NCBI GenBank assembly: GCA_000708835.1
Contig: DF237524.1
Span: forward strand, 1 to 56,006
Reading direction: 5' to 3'
DNA length: 56,006 nt
DNA from: Klebsormidium nitens
Taxonomy: Eukaryota; Streptophyta; Klebsormidiophyceae; Klebsormidiales; Klebsormidiaceae
Shown in pieces: positions 36,150-50,561 of the stretch. Numbering within the stretch: the stretch's first letter is position 1; the number at the start of each line of letters is the position of its first letter. The translations under genes were made by a program, and so were the position numbers. Under the pieces are notes generated by a model. That model did no database searches and had not been told where the DNA came from. It saw only the letters and a list, made by a program, of their open reading frames with translations.

Positions 36150-39100
36150 TTAAGCTTTTCTTGAGCGCTTGTAAGCCACAGGTTCCGCTTCTTCGCTGCC
36201 ACCTGCGCTAGCACTGGCCCCAAGGGGTGATTGGCTACCTTGGGTTGGTGCCTTCCTCTTCGCGTTCATGTTGATGGCCAGCAATTCTTCATCTTCTGCA
36301 TCTTGATCTTGTGTCTGCAAAGATGCAAAAAGTGGAGAGCAATGAGAAAACTCGACAGTTGGGTCCAACCAATCACGGGAGGCTTCTCAGCCTACCACTG
36401 AATACAAACGCGGTATGACAAAGTCCATCTCAACAAGGAAACGCTGTGCCACAACCGTCAGCAGCTTAGCGGCTTGAAACCAAGAATCCACGAACAATAC
36501 ACACGCCTCATACCAAGGGTTATGTCGACCAGCAACAACTCTCAGTCTGGTGCGTTCCTCTGCGCCAGCTTGTCGAACCAAGACAAGCAGGGAGCTGGAA
36601 CTGCAGACTTCCTTCGCTTTCGAGAGGCCACGAAATTACCGAAAGTGAGCCTATCACCAACGCCCCCCAACGAGACACGCCTCACATGTTGCGTGGCATC
36701 GTAATAAGCTTCTTTCCAACGAACATCGATTGCAACACAGAACGCGAATTTGCATTCAGCACAGAAAAATGTTCTTTATTACAAAAGACTTGTGTGCACT
36801 TGCAAACGGGTTGCATCTGAACATGCACGATTGTGGAGTGAAAGTCCGGGAATCCTAATTCCGCGTCCCTTACCGGAGCGTCAGACTCGCCCGCCTCCTC
36901 CTCCGTCTCCTCGCTGCCAAAGAGCGGCTTCATTTGCGGCCGCTCCGCTTTCCGCCGCGTGGGTAGCTGCTCCTCGGTTGCATTGTACGAGCCGAACTCG
37001 CCGGTGCCCTGTGCTTCTTCTTCTTCTTCCTCGTCGTTCTCGTCGGGCTTGCTGGACGGCTCGTCGTTCTCAATCTCGTCTTGTGTCTCTGCAAAGAACG
37101 GCGAAGCAAAGTCGGATCGTGTCCATTTCAGCCCTTGTCCGACGCCCGAACACGTGAAACCAAAAAAGGTATCGCCGGTTAGTCAGACCGCTCTTTGAGT
37201 GGAAGTGGGCGTCATAAAAAGATGGTGCGTGAGATTCGGTGGAATGCGGAGAAGGGTTGGGAGAAGAAGTAAGGGAGGGCAAATCTTGCTTCTCTGACCC
37301 GGGCAGCCAGCAGACTAGGTCCGACTCAGCTCATCAGCATTCCGAAGGATCAATTGGTCAGAATCCCTGGAAATTGCAACAGCGAGTAATGAATAGTTCC
37401 CCGTGACGGCGGCAACTAAAGCTTCTGGATCCTGTCAGCTGGCCCGACTGAGGGACAAAGTGCTTCAGGAGCTTTGTGCTTGATCTAACAAGATTAATGG
37501 CAGACTTCCCGCCTGCGAAAGATCTCAGAGTCCAGGCAAAAGTAATTCTTTGTATGTTCTTTGTATTTATAAGTCAGTCTCGCCGACACAACGCCCATGG
37601 ACATCTTCCGACGAAATAGTATGATGCCACCCTTTGATTTCAAGGTGGATCCCCGCAAACAAGTTTAGCGACTGTGAGAGCGAGAATGTCCAGTGAATTT
37701 TGCCCCCAGGAAGGAGCTCACAAGCACACCAAACGTGGACTTTCAGGCATTGAACTGCAAAGACAGAGGGACTCTAAGAGCGCATTTCGCTCACCTTCCA
37801 CCTCTTTCGCCTTGCCCTTTTCCCGCCGCTTCCGCGCACTCTCCTCGTCCTCTTCCGACTCCTCCGGAGCCCGCGTCTTTTGGGCGCTCTTGCGTTGGTA
37901 CTGTGCCGCGGCGGCACCGCTCGACTTGCGCTCCCGCCGAGGGTCCCGCAAAGGCTGCGTCTCTTCCTCTTCTTCCTGCTCCGTTTGGTCGCCTGCGTCG
38001 GAGAAACAAAAGAGATTTCGTCCACTCAATCATTGAGCTTTTCGGGTGGCTGACTTCTAGTGAATCTTGATACCGGGCGACGAACTCCGCGGATTCAATC
38101 CTCGTCTTCTCGTGGTTGCGCAGTGGGCTACTGAGAGCAAGGGAACCATTCACCGACGTTCGACGGGCTGTGCATGCGCCTCTTAGTCGCCCCTTCAGAT
38201 TTTGAGCTTTGCGAAACAACGTTTGTAATGCCGTAGGAGACCATAGCTTGACTAGTTTAAAAGCCAGGTTGCTGAAAGCCATCACTCGAGTGTTCTCCTT
38301 CTGCATCAGTGTCTAACAGTTCTGGGCTGCCTTTCGAGCCCAGCAAGTAGAAGAGATTCGACCGGAGCTCACCAATAAACCTTAACAGTCGATGATACTC
38401 AAAAAAGAGGGTCTTCGAAGAAAGAAGGAAAACAAAGCAGTCAGAAAGAATCAGTCGCTGGCTAACCTGGCGTCGCTGGCCCCGCCCCGCTAGGCTCTTC
38501 TCCCGACTCGTCTTCTTCAAACTCCAGCTTGCGTCCATCGGGTGATTTCCTCTTGCCCTTCGCTGCGCCCGCCTTCGCTCCGCCGTTGTCTGCGCTCTTG
38601 GCCTCGAGAGTCTCCACGAAGTTGTTGAACGGCCGCCACGCGTGCGGGTTCTCCTCCTTGTCGACGTCGCCCGCACGCGTGTTCGCCTCAGCGATCCTGC
38701 AGAGTTAACGGAGTGCTGAGTACAGATTGCTTTGCCTTCTGTCTTGTGCGTTGCTCGTGTTACGACCGAGAAGGGCTCGGATCTATCGGGATGTCACAGA
38801 TTGAGGCAGCTATCCTTGATCTCACTGGACCTTCCAGTGGCTGATGACGAGAAGAAAATGATTCGGTTACGTCGCTTGTTAAGGCTCACTGGTCGAGTAC
38901 CTCAAAGACGAAAGCTATTGAGAGTCAATCAAGTCTTCCTTCTGGTTAAGACGAGGAGGACTGAAGATGACTCACAAACTTAAATGCTGTTCGCGAGATA
39001 GGACAAGCGAAACAGCTTCGCTCTCAAGTTCGAATACGCCGCAGTCGCTGTTATACTCGAAATGCCGTACTAGAAAAAGAAAGGGGGATGCTGGATGGCA

Positions 39101-42100
39101 AGCGGAGGCTCAAATCAAAGTAATCTGGTCAACGTAAAAGAAAACAAAACCGAAAACGGGAAGTGAGGTCTCCACTTACAGCGCGCGCATGTCCGCCGGC
39201 TCCAGCTTCACCGCAAACAGCACGAGCGCACCCTCGAGGAACGGCAGCGTACGCGGGACGCTGCTGAACGCGTATTCCATTCCGCCCTTGACGATCTTTA
39301 GGATCGCCGGCCGCAGCTGCGCTTTGGCAAAGCTGGCGTAGACGGAGGAAATGCGGTGCGCCAGGTCTTTGAACTCTTTGAATGTGGGCTCTGACGCGTA
39401 GTCGTCGTCCTCCGTGGTCGCGCCCAAGAAGCGCTTGAACGCCTGCGAGGGGATTGGAGAAAGGAAGTGAGCGTGTAGTGAAAGAGTCAAGCGTCTGCAC
39501 GTTTGCAACAACCGTGGAAAGTTAACGTCCTGAAAGGGGAATGGGAGAAGCCGTCAAGCTGAATCTGGTTAAGGAAGAGCGTCGCCACATCGAAAACGTT
39601 TGATAATTGCAAATGGCCAGACACAGCGTCGGATCGTCTGCGCGCTCGCAGAGCATTCGAGCTCCGCGCTTACATAGGACCTCCCTTTGCTGGCTTGGAT
39701 GATTGTCGACACTGTGCAACTTAGCTCCAGAGCGCCCCGAGATGGACGTCTCCAGTTGAAGACTTTTAGAGACAGACTGGTTACAGGCGCCTCCGACATT
39801 TCTGACGAACTCTCCTTACGCTTGAAAAGTGCACTCGAAAACATCAATCTCGTAAAGGTCTTACAGATGGGAGAGGAGTCTCAAGAGATAAGTTATGACC
39901 AGAAACGAGCATGCCTTCTGAAAAAGCACACACAGAGGCCCTCACCCGCTTGAGCGCCTCGAGGTACGTCCGCCACTGGTCCTCGGAGCGGCGCGTCATG
40001 GCCTTGATGACGTCAGCGGTGGGCTTGCCGTGCGACACGAAGTGCGACACCAGCTCGGGGGCGAGGAAGTCCTGCGCAGGACCCGGGGATCAATCGTCGT
40101 TAGCAGCTGGTATGAGTGTTTGCATCGTGACAGACCCTTGATTGCGAACAGCTGTCAGGAAGGGTGGCAGCGACTCGGAAGTAGGCAGTAGGAAGTAGGA
40201 AGTAGGCTAGGCACATGTCAGGTTTGAACTGTGTGCTTCTTCGGCAGATTCAAATTTCAATATGCACAACGGACAAGGCAGCGGGCATGGTCAGTTACAT
40301 CAGACAAACCGCATTGTTGCAAGTCAGGTTTTTAGAGCTTGTGAGAACAGGGCTAGGCCCGGCAAGACAAAGCTGGCGCTTACTTTCTTTTGCCTCGTCG
40401 GAATGACAGCCCAACTCCCGACCAACTTCAGGACCAATCTTGAGAGAAGCAAGATACCGAATGGTACTGACTGCGTTGCCTTAAACGGTTCTGTACAGAC
40501 AGATTCGAGAGAAACATGATGGTGAAGTGAATTGAAATGCAGGACTTACCTTTGGGACGAGGCTCCATTTGAGCAGCTTGGCGGCGGGCAGTACTACCTC
40601 GTGTTTCAAGCTGTCGTCACCCTCGCCAGCGACCTGCTCCTCGTCCTCGTCGATCTCCTCGGCTGGAGGGAAATGCGTGAGAGGATTTCACGAAAGAGCC
40701 GATGCTTAACATTAGACTCGAACGATTGCCTTTGCTTAGTGCTGCAAAGCCTATGGACGAGTTCGGTTTGCTGGTCCGCATGCACCATGGTAATACACTT
40801 GTCACAGTACCTGGTAACGTCTACCCAGCACCCTCGAACATGTTTTCCTTGTGCTTGTTTGGCCATATAATGCCTTCGCGTTCTTCTCAACAAGCATCCG
40901 CTCCCGTAAGATGGACAGAGTCTTTGCCGCGAATAGAGGACAACAATGAAGGAGCGTATCTCCTGTAGCATCTTATTGGGATCCTTGCAACCTCCAAACG
41001 TACGGGAAGAATTTTGTGTCTCGATCTGAAGCGAATACTTGAGTAGCACAAAGAAGCGATGCTTCATTTAGCGTATCGTCGAACCCGGAATCCTGGAGTG
41101 TCACGCTTTCCAAAGGAACAAACAGGTTAAACATTCACACCTGCAGCGTCCAGCCTCTTCTCTGTCAGGTCCCAGAACTTGCGCACCAGGCTGTCGGACG
41201 GCGTGTAACCAAGCCGCTCAAGGTTCGTATCCTTCAGCTTAGCTGCGCTGAAGATCGCCCACGTGTCTGCCAAGATGTCGCATACCTGCAATAAGAGACC
41301 CGCTCTAAGCCCGCACTTTCCCCCATCGTGGTCGCCTTTAGCGCTCTCAAATGGTTACAGTAAAGACGACTTTCAGAAACCAGCATGCTCCTGTTACTTG
41401 CATAATGGTTCGTTCTTAAACGTGCATCTCTTACAAGCTGCATACTTATTTCACTCAAGTCCCCACCTAATATGCTCATTTAATTACGTTCTTCACCATC
41501 CGCAACATTAACTGCTTGTCTGAAAAGCTTTCTCCGCTTCAGCAATTGCAAGTAAACCGCGAGACTGAACGAGCCGTCACCTCTGCCGCGAGCTTCGACT
41601 GGAGGCTCTCCTCGCTCCAGAGCTCCAGCGAGTTGTCCACCGCCAGTTCCACCAGCTCAATCAAACGGTCCCGTAACTCGACCACGTGGGTCAGGGACTC
41701 GTCTGAGGGGCTCTTCTTGTCGAGTGCGCTCAGGCTCCAGGCGACTTGCAGGAAGATGAGGCGCAACGCCATGCGAACGACCTGAGCAAGGAGGCGAAAC
41801 AGAAAGTAAGAATTACATATCCTTGACTTTAAAAGAGGACGATTTCTCGGTTCCCAGTCCGGATCTTAGGATCTTGCAGTGCAGAAGCACAGAGGCAGAT
41901 TGAGGGCCATTAAGTAAAACAAGGGATGAACGACCAAGATTCTGATTGGGTCGGCAATACATTGTTTTCCTGTCATACCACGGCTAAAAGCCACACTGAA
42001 AGGTCGGGAGAGCCCAAAGGGTGCGCGGCTCAGATCTCAAGGTCTTGTACTGGATGGAGGTTCCCTAGGAACCAGGAGAAGGGAAGTTGAAAAAAGGAAA

Positions 42101-45100
42101 TAAGAGACGTTCCGGACGCTTACATCATCCTCGAGTCCGTCCACTTCGTCCAGCAGCTCCAGCACGCTCTGGTGCACGCTCTCGTCCGACGGGCGGTGCT
42201 CCGCGTACAGCGCTTGCGCTCGCGCCAGGGCCACCGCCAGGGAAAAGTCCTCCGCGGGGTTTTCGCTCTTCTGCAAGGTACATAAGGAGGCTGTTAGCGC
42301 TGATGATGCTCTGTAAGTGTTTTGATAGGTCAGTGCTAACGAGCAGCGTAGTGCGATTTCTGGTAAGCAGCGAAATACGAAGTCGAGGCAAAAAGAAACT
42401 AAAAGGCGGCTGCTACAAGTCACCCGTGTATTTCTTCCTGTGCAAGTGTAGATGAAAAGACTGGCACTCCATGACTCGTCAAAGAATCCAAGTGAGGCCA
42501 GTTCGCACGAGCAGCGTGTTGCAAAATCTACTAGGCAGCGAAAGCCTTCAATACGAAGTCAAGAAGAGAGAGCAGTTCGAAAAGCGGATGCTACGTGCTA
42601 CCTAAGTATTGATTCCCCGTGTCTCTTGTTGGTGCATGAACGACCAACTCACGTCGTCGAGCGTGTGCTCTCCTTACAATTTGAATGCTTACAGACAGAA
42701 GTACGCCGCTTGCTTCAGCGCAGTCCACTTTGGGAGCCCAGAAAGCTGCAATCACCTTCGCTTTTTTGACGGCTGCCTTCACCCTCTTCACAGTCTCGGC
42801 CTCCACCTCTGACACCACCCGCTGCGCCCCGTCTTGCAGCTCGGCCTTGCCCTCTTGGACGCTATACTTGAACGCGCGGACGCAGGCGCGTAGAGTGTCC
42901 GCGTCCGTGTGCTTGAAGAAAATGTCCTTGACTTGCTGGAGCATCGAGAGGAACACCTGCGGCCGATGAACGACACGTGTCATGTTGAGGAACGGCCCTG
43001 AAACGCGCTCAAACCTGTGAAACCTTGTGCGTTATCGCTGCTCGACCCTAGGATTGCAAGCGGAGTCTCTATCGACTTAATGACGGAGCAAGGATGTAAC
43101 CGGCTCGTCGTCAAGGTCACCGCAGATACGATTGAGCTCAAGAGCAGCGATTGCCAAGCAACCGCACTTTTTTGGAATGGTGTCCCTCTGGTTCTCTTTG
43201 CCAAAAGCGATCGATGCGGCCTAAGCATTCGCACTTTAAAACCAATCCTGGACGGCGTTTTGAATTCCAAATTCACATATAAACAACCTAAGCAAAGCTT
43301 GTCTTTGTCTCACCGGTTCCTGGCGCTTGAGCGAGTAGAGCTCGAGGTTGAGGTACGCAGTGATCTCGACAAGGTCCGCCACTTTGGCCTTGTCCGCCTG
43401 GAACTTGCGCAGCAGGCCGGGCAGCGCCTTCATCATCGCCACCGTCAGCTCCTCCTCCCTGCTCTCCATCGCCTCCTGCAGAAAGTGCGCGGGCCAGGTG
43501 AGTTCACCGTGCGGCTATGAGCCGGTGGGGTTGAAGATTTCTTCGCGCGGGCGGTTTGGATGGCCACGGGTTCTGTCGGGCACGGCGGACAGGTGAAGCG
43601 CAGACAGGATACAAGAACCTGCTCGTCGCACTGGCTCACCTTCCCTCGAACCTGCTTGAGTTTCAAGGTACAAGCTTGGATGATATTAGTCGTTGCACGG
43701 ACTTGCACAACAGTGCTCTCAACGGCAGTGGGCGAGACTCCTTTCTGAGAAAGGACGAGATGGATAATCCTCTGAAGCGCATTTTGGCTCGAACTGAATC
43801 ATGCATATCGTTCGATCTGGTCAAACGTCGTCAGAAGCCACATCCAATCCAATCCAGGACTCATATATTGGAGTTGAGACAGGAAAACTGACAACTCGAT
43901 CACGAGGATCCAAAGAAAATGCAAAGCAATTTTGTTTCTCACCCTCTGGGCCTTGGTCAGGTGCGCTGTCTTGCCCGCAGTCTCCTTCACGAGCGACTCC
44001 CCGCGCACCTTTTTGACGGAAGCATTGAGTAGCCGGACCAGATTGGTGGCGTCAGATTCGGACAGCTCGTCCTTGGCCTTCTCGGTCTGAAGCAGCTTCG
44101 TAACCGTTTTCCAATCCTGCGAGGATGAATCTTCTTATCAAAACCTCTTTCAGCACAAGCCAACAGGAAGAATAAGAGAGAAATCTCATTCCGTAATCGC
44201 CGGGGGCTACAATGAGAATGCCAAGCTAAAAAAAACATCACACGCTCATCCAAAAGAAGACTCGCGAAGAGAGTAAGACTAAGATTTGAGTTCTGGAGAA
44301 ACGATTGACCGTAAGAAAACCATTAGAAGTGCAATCCACGAGAAGCGACGGCAGACAAAGTGTAGAGAGCGCGGCTGAAAAGGCAGGCCACTATTTACGT
44401 CTTGACTGCTCAGAACGACAACACCGCATCCTCAACTGGGGCCAGACAATACTTCGTCGTTCAGTCAACAGTTGCAGTGCAGAACTTCTTCCTTTGGAAT
44501 AGACAACTGGAGGGTCGGGTTGCTATTCCTAGAGCGGCTAGTCTGATAAATTCTCAATCAGGGGAAAGAGCACGAGGCCCTGTATTTCTGATAGCGCACC
44601 TGCAGCACTGGCGTCGAGTCCCAGAGTGCGTCCACCACGTAGCTGCACAGGGCCCTGTTGCCGGAAAACTCTGCCAGGATGTTCATTACCCGTTTGAGCT
44701 GGCCCTCGGGGGTCTTGCTCTCCTTTGCACCTGCCGAACGACGGACAGAAACGACCTTCAGTTTCGGGACAATAAGCCTGCTAGGGCCCAACCAAAACTT
44801 CAAGTACAGGAATCGTGAGCCGATGGCAATAGACGACACGATCTCTGGCTGCGTCTTCGAAAGGACATTTGAAATGGAGAGCCTATTTCCAGCTTTTGAA
44901 GAAAGGTATCGAATCACCAGAGGCCCGTATCCAGTGGACGCATCATCTCAAATCTCAGGGTGTCAAAGAAAACTCCACATGCAATCATGAATATACGTCT
45001 GACCGGCTCAGACTGTCACGTCACATAGTGCAACAACCCGCCGCTCAGATTTCAAAGACACCCCGAGGATTATGCGTGACTTTCGGTCGACGAGTTGCGA

Positions 45101-48100
45101 CTTAGCCTATCAAAAGCCCTTGGTAACGTCTCGAGGCACTTTCCCAAGGACAGAATAAGCAAGTTCTAGCGCTCACTCTTGCCGGTGGGCGTGCTCCCCT
45201 GGACCAGCGTCTGCGAGACGAGTTGGTCGTGCACGAGGTCCCCCACGACGTGCCGCATCTGCGCCGACTCGTCCACCAGCAGCTCGTACAGCCGGCTCGT
45301 GTCCTGCTCCTCCAGTAGCTCGTGCCTGCACTCTCATTTTAAGCCGTTCACTCCAAAATATAACTGGGAGTGCTCAAAAGACGACTTCGATCCGTTGCGG
45401 AAAGTCAGGGAGTCGGTCCTTCCTCAGCAACCAGGGAAGTGCCGAAGTGGCTGAAGTCGCCGCTCAAATGGAAAGTTGGTGCAACGAAATTGTCGTCCTC
45501 AGGACTGGACAGATGCATCTTGAGTCTGACGCCAGTGACCGGTATTCTGAAAACTAGGGCCCACGACAGGCGTAGGCAACCCGTTATATTTCAGGCTGTT
45601 TCGTACACTATTTGAGATGTTCTAGAGGAGCTCCGAGAGTAGGTAACTGGACTTTGTATTGCTTACCATCTCGGTGGTTGCGTCTCTGGATTACCATTTT
45701 GCGGCCCGCTTGGACCGCAATCCTAAAAGCAGATGATGCAGAAACGGAGAGTAAACGGCGTCTGACCTGAGGAGCTCCTTGATGAGCTTCACGGCCTCGA
45801 CCGCAACGTCCTCATCGATGTCCTCCGCCAGCTCGAGCATCCGCCCGCAGAAGCGCTGAGTGAAGAGCTCCAGCGACGCAATGTTGTCCTCCACCTCGTA
45901 CAGGTTTCGCAGGGCGATCACCGCAGTCTGGCGGACGTGCGCATCCTGGAGGCATGGAGGAATCACTTCGAAGTGGACTCGTTTGCTTAGCTCCACTCTC
46001 GTATTTAAAGTGACGACATGTTAATCGAGTGGCTCGAGTCGGCGACTTCCTTACAATCACAAGTCGTCGCCTCGTGCTTGGACCTGTGATCGCTTCAAGA
46101 GACCAGCCTGTTCTCGAGAGAGACCGAGCTATTAAGAGACACCGCTCTACGAAGTCTTGCACACGTCCGGTGGAACTGCACCTTCAGGCTGTCAGGTCGT
46201 GAGAAAGTCCGCATTGTGCGCAGGTAACGAAGAGACCTCCGAGTGGCTTACTTTGTCGTTGAGCATCCAGCCGAGGTACTTTGTGTACAGATCCTTAAGG
46301 AACATGGACGGATACTCCAGAATCCAGGACCCCAGGGCCTCCACGCTGTTGGCCCGGATGAACTCATCGACATCGCGATACCGGTGCATGAAGACGCTGC
46401 ACGCCAAACGGTTCGGCATTAGTTTTGCACAAGAATTTGCTTCTCTCTAGGGTTGATGATCGCAGCCTTCGCTGAGCTGTTGCAGGATCGCTCAAAACCG
46501 GAACGACCAATTAGCGTTCATAAGCTCGACAATGTAGGTGCCGTGGACAACTCTACACGATGCACGACTCTGCCAAGACAGGGCCCCCTTCACAAAAATT
46601 GACCACCACTCAAACCCGAAAAAGGTGTTTGGTCAAACACCGAAGGAGCTTTCTATGGTATGTTGGAAGCTTACCCCGTGAACAGTTTCCGCATCAGCTC
46701 CTCAGTCGCAGTAGTCTTCGAGTGCATTTCTTCCAGCGTCTTGGTCAGGTCGGCCACTCTGGATGCGTTCTTCTTCTTCTTCTCTGCCTGCAGCTGCCGC
46801 TGAGTGGTCTCCCTCAGATCCGTGCATGACTTGGCCACAGTCACCAGGGAGGAGACGAGCTGAAGACCAATCAACGTCCCGACCTGACGGAATGTCCTCA
46901 CGCCAGTGCTGTAGAGAAGACAGAGTATGCTCCTGTCAACTCGTCTTGTTTCAAGGGTACTGTCAACGGGTTGACAACTCCCTGTCTGTAACGACACATG
47001 TCCTTTCGAAAGTGATCCGCTCGTTAGTATACAAAAGGCAGATGCATGACCATCTTGGTAAATCAAGGAGTTACCGAAATCCAAACAAGGCAAAGCGGAG
47101 AGGTAAGGACCGACCTCTCTTGATGACCCCGATATCATACAAAGCTGACGGGCTTGCCCCAACATCAATGTGCTTTCAATTTACAGTGCGAGATGCACAA
47201 TGCTTTTGGGCATCATTCCAATCTTCATATACAGTGCCGGTTTAAGAAAGCCCCAACCTGGCCAGGCGCAACCATGGAGTTCCACAAAGGTCAATGTGGA
47301 AGTACTAGACAATGCATCTTGAGTCGGAAAAGTACAGTTTGATCGGATGACGCAGTAGAGCCGAGATTGCATGCCGGGCCTACCAAGAGATTGCGATGAT
47401 GAAGCCGATGCACTTGTCGAACAGCTTCTCATCAAAGAGGATGTTGCTCTGACACTCCAAGACGAGGAGGTCCCAGAAGTCGAGAAGGTTCTGCCGAAAG
47501 TGCTTCAGCTTCTTGTCCTTTGAGACGAGGTAAGTCTCCACATGCCCCTGCAAGTGATGATAGATGTGTTCAATTACCCCGTCTGCCACCCCCTTCGAGA
47601 AAGGACGAGAAAGGACACGTTACGTCACTCAAATTCGACTTGAAACGGTGTCAGGCTCTTAACTTCAGGGGACTGAACATTGCATTGGACATTGCACAGA
47701 TGCATCAATGATGGTGGAAAAGGACGACAATGAAGGATCACAATGGCCGCTATTAAATAGAGCCAGTTTCTGCAGCACTTTTGTCCTATGAGCAGCCTAC
47801 CTCCTCCGCGGATGACACAACGTCCTTGATGAGATCATCAATGTCGCTCTCGTCCATTGGATCTTCCTCAGGGATACTTACGCTGCTTCCGCAAGCCTAC
47901 ATAAACAGGATAAGAACCAGTGAACATCTTTCAAGTGTGTGTTCATCGTTGTGCATACACCGTTAACCCTGGCATTATGCCTAGAAGATATATCTGAGCA
48001 TGACAAGAGATGCCTCTTGAATGTTCCCTCGAAGGGGCACCTAATACAGATCTTGCATCTTCATCCTCACTGCATTTAAACAAGCATACACTTCTACATT

Positions 48101-49486
48101 CAAGGTTTACCCTGACCCTTATAGCAATCTTGATCCGCACCTAAGTCAATCTACGAACTCAGGGGCTCAGCGGAGCGGACAATGATCTTCAACTTGGAGC
48201 CACTACCCCTTGACGTGTAAAATTTTACCTGGACCAGAAAGGTTAGGAGCTCTGCAATCGCCGCCTGGGGGTTCCTTTCATAACGGCCCACAAATTGTCC
48301 GACGGCAGATGGGATTGCTGCGCTCTTTTCCTTCACCACATCTGGTAAAACGGAAAAAGTGTATGTTTTAATGCTTCCATATCTGCAAGAACGCAGCTGC
48401 CGTACTGAGGAATAGCCAGATCAGGCAAGGCGACCAAGCCCAGTTGCACCTGACATAGACCTGAACGCTCTAGTGCATTGTAAGAGACCAGTATACTACT
48501 GGACTGATTACGGTACTTACCAAGGAGTGTTATCCCCTCCAAGCCGGGCGCATCTGATTTCTGTGCCTTTGCTGCAGTCTCCCCAACCCGCTGCTTCTTC
48601 TCTGCCCCTCTTGCTGTGTTGGGGTGGGGAGGTGGCTTGCGCTTGCTTGTTCCAGGAGCCTCTGTCTTTGGAGTGGAGGCCTGTAAAATCATTCTCTCCT
48701 TTAGAAAATGTGTGTCATGGGTAACTCCATCTGCAGTTCATTCCATATGTCACAGCTACCCGCTACAAAAGTTGCAACTTTCCAGTGCACATTGCACAGT
48801 CTTTCATAAACTCCTATGCCTTCTGATGAGATGTTGGTAATCCGGACCAGTGGCAAGTCGCCAACGACTCACTTCTGAGCAGGACTGGCAACCTCAAGTA
48901 TGCAAGTAATGGAAGACAGGCTCTAATCCTACTTATTGGTCAACACTTTTCCTGATAGCTCGATGAAGACTCTTTCGAAAAAGTGGCATAAAAGCTGCAT
49001 TGCAAACAAAAACCAGAAGCTAAGGTCAGACACATGGGAAGGTACCCTACCTTGCTGGAAGATTTCCTTCCTCTTTTGCCTGCCCTTCCAACCCTGGCTC
49101 CATTGTCTGTTCCAAAGTCCAACTCATCACCGCTATCAGACGCCTCCTCATCTGATAGAGCTCTGCAGCCAGGTAATCAAGCAAAGGTTTCTGTGTTTGA
49201 TAGTCTAGTAACCTGGAAGAAAGTAGGTTGAGCATTCCGAGACTCGTCTCTGCCCAGACTCCTTGATATGACAGGAAAACAATGTCACATGCAACATGCA
49301 CAGACTTTCGAAGCACAAAACCTATAAAAGGCTGCGGCAAAAACGTGCTACCATGTTCTCCAGACAATCCTGCTGCCAGCACGAATGACCACCAGAAGCT
49401 CTGGGTGATGAAAACCATCGGACTCACTCTTGCATTGATTTGACATTAGTTGCAGCAGCACGGGTGCTCCTTCTGAGGTCCGCCAT
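36150..49486 (-). CDS. SCC3: Cohesin subunit SCC3 (STAG/SA family)
   Basis: Twenty-four exons (5' to 3'): 49428-49486, 49051-49162, 48521-48680, 48229-48341, 47801-47896, 47384-47592, 46675-46908, 46252-46396, 45767-45945, 45177-45325, 44600-44730, 43943-44116, 43314-43475, 42756-42956, 42124-42270, 41581-41781, 41141-41285, 40550-40662, 39946-40071, 39180-39442, 38467-38696, 37795-37992, 36874-37088, 36150-36314. Every junction is in phase, giving 1308 residues. SCC3 holds the SCC1 kleisin and stabilises the cohesin ring on chromatin for sister-chromatid cohesion. Residues 1-130 are an acidic/basic disordered tail. The STAG domain spans about 150-310. The stromalin conserved domain begins at 328 with VFMHRYRDVDEFIRANS and runs through LGWMLNDK. 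HEAT-type helices follow, with VFLSMLQQVKDIF around 640-655. The last 200 residues are Glu/Lys-rich with nuclear-signal-like clusters. It is somewhat longer than the roughly 1100 residues I recall for Arabidopsis. Confidence 0.93.
40178..40210. repeat. Short AGTAGGA-type microsatellite
   Basis: GGAAGTAGG-type units repeat about four times in the SCC3 intron between exons 18 and 19. Confidence 0.7.
42338..42645. repeat. Diverged tandem duplication in an SCC3 intron
   Basis: Blocks at about 42338-42455 and 42507-42645 share ACGAGCAGCGT, GGCAGCGAAA-like, AATACGAAGTC, AAAGCGG-like and GCTGCTAC-like words in the same order. Both lie in the intron between SCC3 exons 14 and 15 and carry no open kinase- or cohesin-like frame. 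Confidence 0.6.
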
Positions 49487-50561
49487 GATTCTAGAAGACC
49501 TTGTGGTCCAATCCCTTGTGGGTAAACTGAGTCAACTTCTTTCAATGACAAACTGTACCCAGGCTCTCTTCCCTTCTTGTCGTATCTGCCGCATACAATT
49601 TCCTTCTACCGTAATTCGGGCAGCTGCAATTCCGCTTAGCTGCAGCACATGAAGATTGGAAGCAAAGCCCCCACAATTAAGCAGACTCCTGGACCTCAGA
49701 AACCCTAGCTTGGCCGTGCCAGTTTACAACTCTTACAGGGCCAGGGGGCTGCATGAAATTACGGTACCGTATTGCCTGTGCTGCATGCGCCGTTCGCCGT
49801 CTTGCTCTGCAGCCTGCACTGGTGCTGCAGCAGATCCTGATCTCCTGTCCACGTTTCGAACATCAGACATGGCTGGAACTCCCCCAACGAAACACAGGTG
49901 GCAACATCGACGGTCGATAGAAGCTTTTGGTTGCTGATGTGGCACATCCGTCGGTTGGTATTGCCCCATCGTGGTCCTGCTGGCGGGAGCAGCATTTTTG
50001 GCGCGTGATTGCAGCTTCAAAATTTGAATTGGTACATCGGATGCTCATTGCTTGGCTCTTGAGGGCAAGTTGAGGCTCAGCTTGAGCCTTGAGCCAGCTT
50101 GAGTCTTGAGAAGTTGAGAGCTCTTGAGGCAGCTTCGCAGAAGCATTGGTCAGCCTTTCGAGTCTCATGCGGATGGCATCGCAGCTGCGTGTATAGCTGT
50201 GTATTAGTACATGAAGGACGCTTCCCCCGCGGTTCCTCATGTGCCTTATTGGTACCACGAACAGATTCTAGCGTGTATCAATCATGGCTAAAGAGTGGAC
50301 GTTCTGAATTTCAAATGTTTCTACGGTTAGCCGCTGGCAGCAGACAATATTTGCACGTTGGAGTGGCAGTGGCGAGCCATCCGAAAAGTCCTAAGTGCAG
50401 TGGCAATTGGCGATTGAATCGCTGTTCGGAATTCAGGTGCCAGAGGGGAACCATTGGAGTTTTACCCCTTTTCACGCTGCTGAAAGTTTGAAGTTGAGTC
50501 AGAAGAGAGGTCAGCTGGCTGCAAAATAGCTTGTGGCTGGTCAGAGGGGCTCCCGGCAACC
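49487..50561. promoter_or_regulatory. Shared spacer of divergent genes SCC3 and kelch protein
   Basis: The start codons are 1075 bp apart on opposite strands, so both promoters lie here. A cluster of eight TTGAG words is found at 50059-50128. No TATA box is obvious. Confidence 0.5.
50059..50128. repeat. TTGAG-rich degenerate tandem repeat
   Basis: TTGAG occurs eight times within about 70 bp, usually as CTTGAG, in the SCC3/kelch spacer. Confidence 0.75.
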
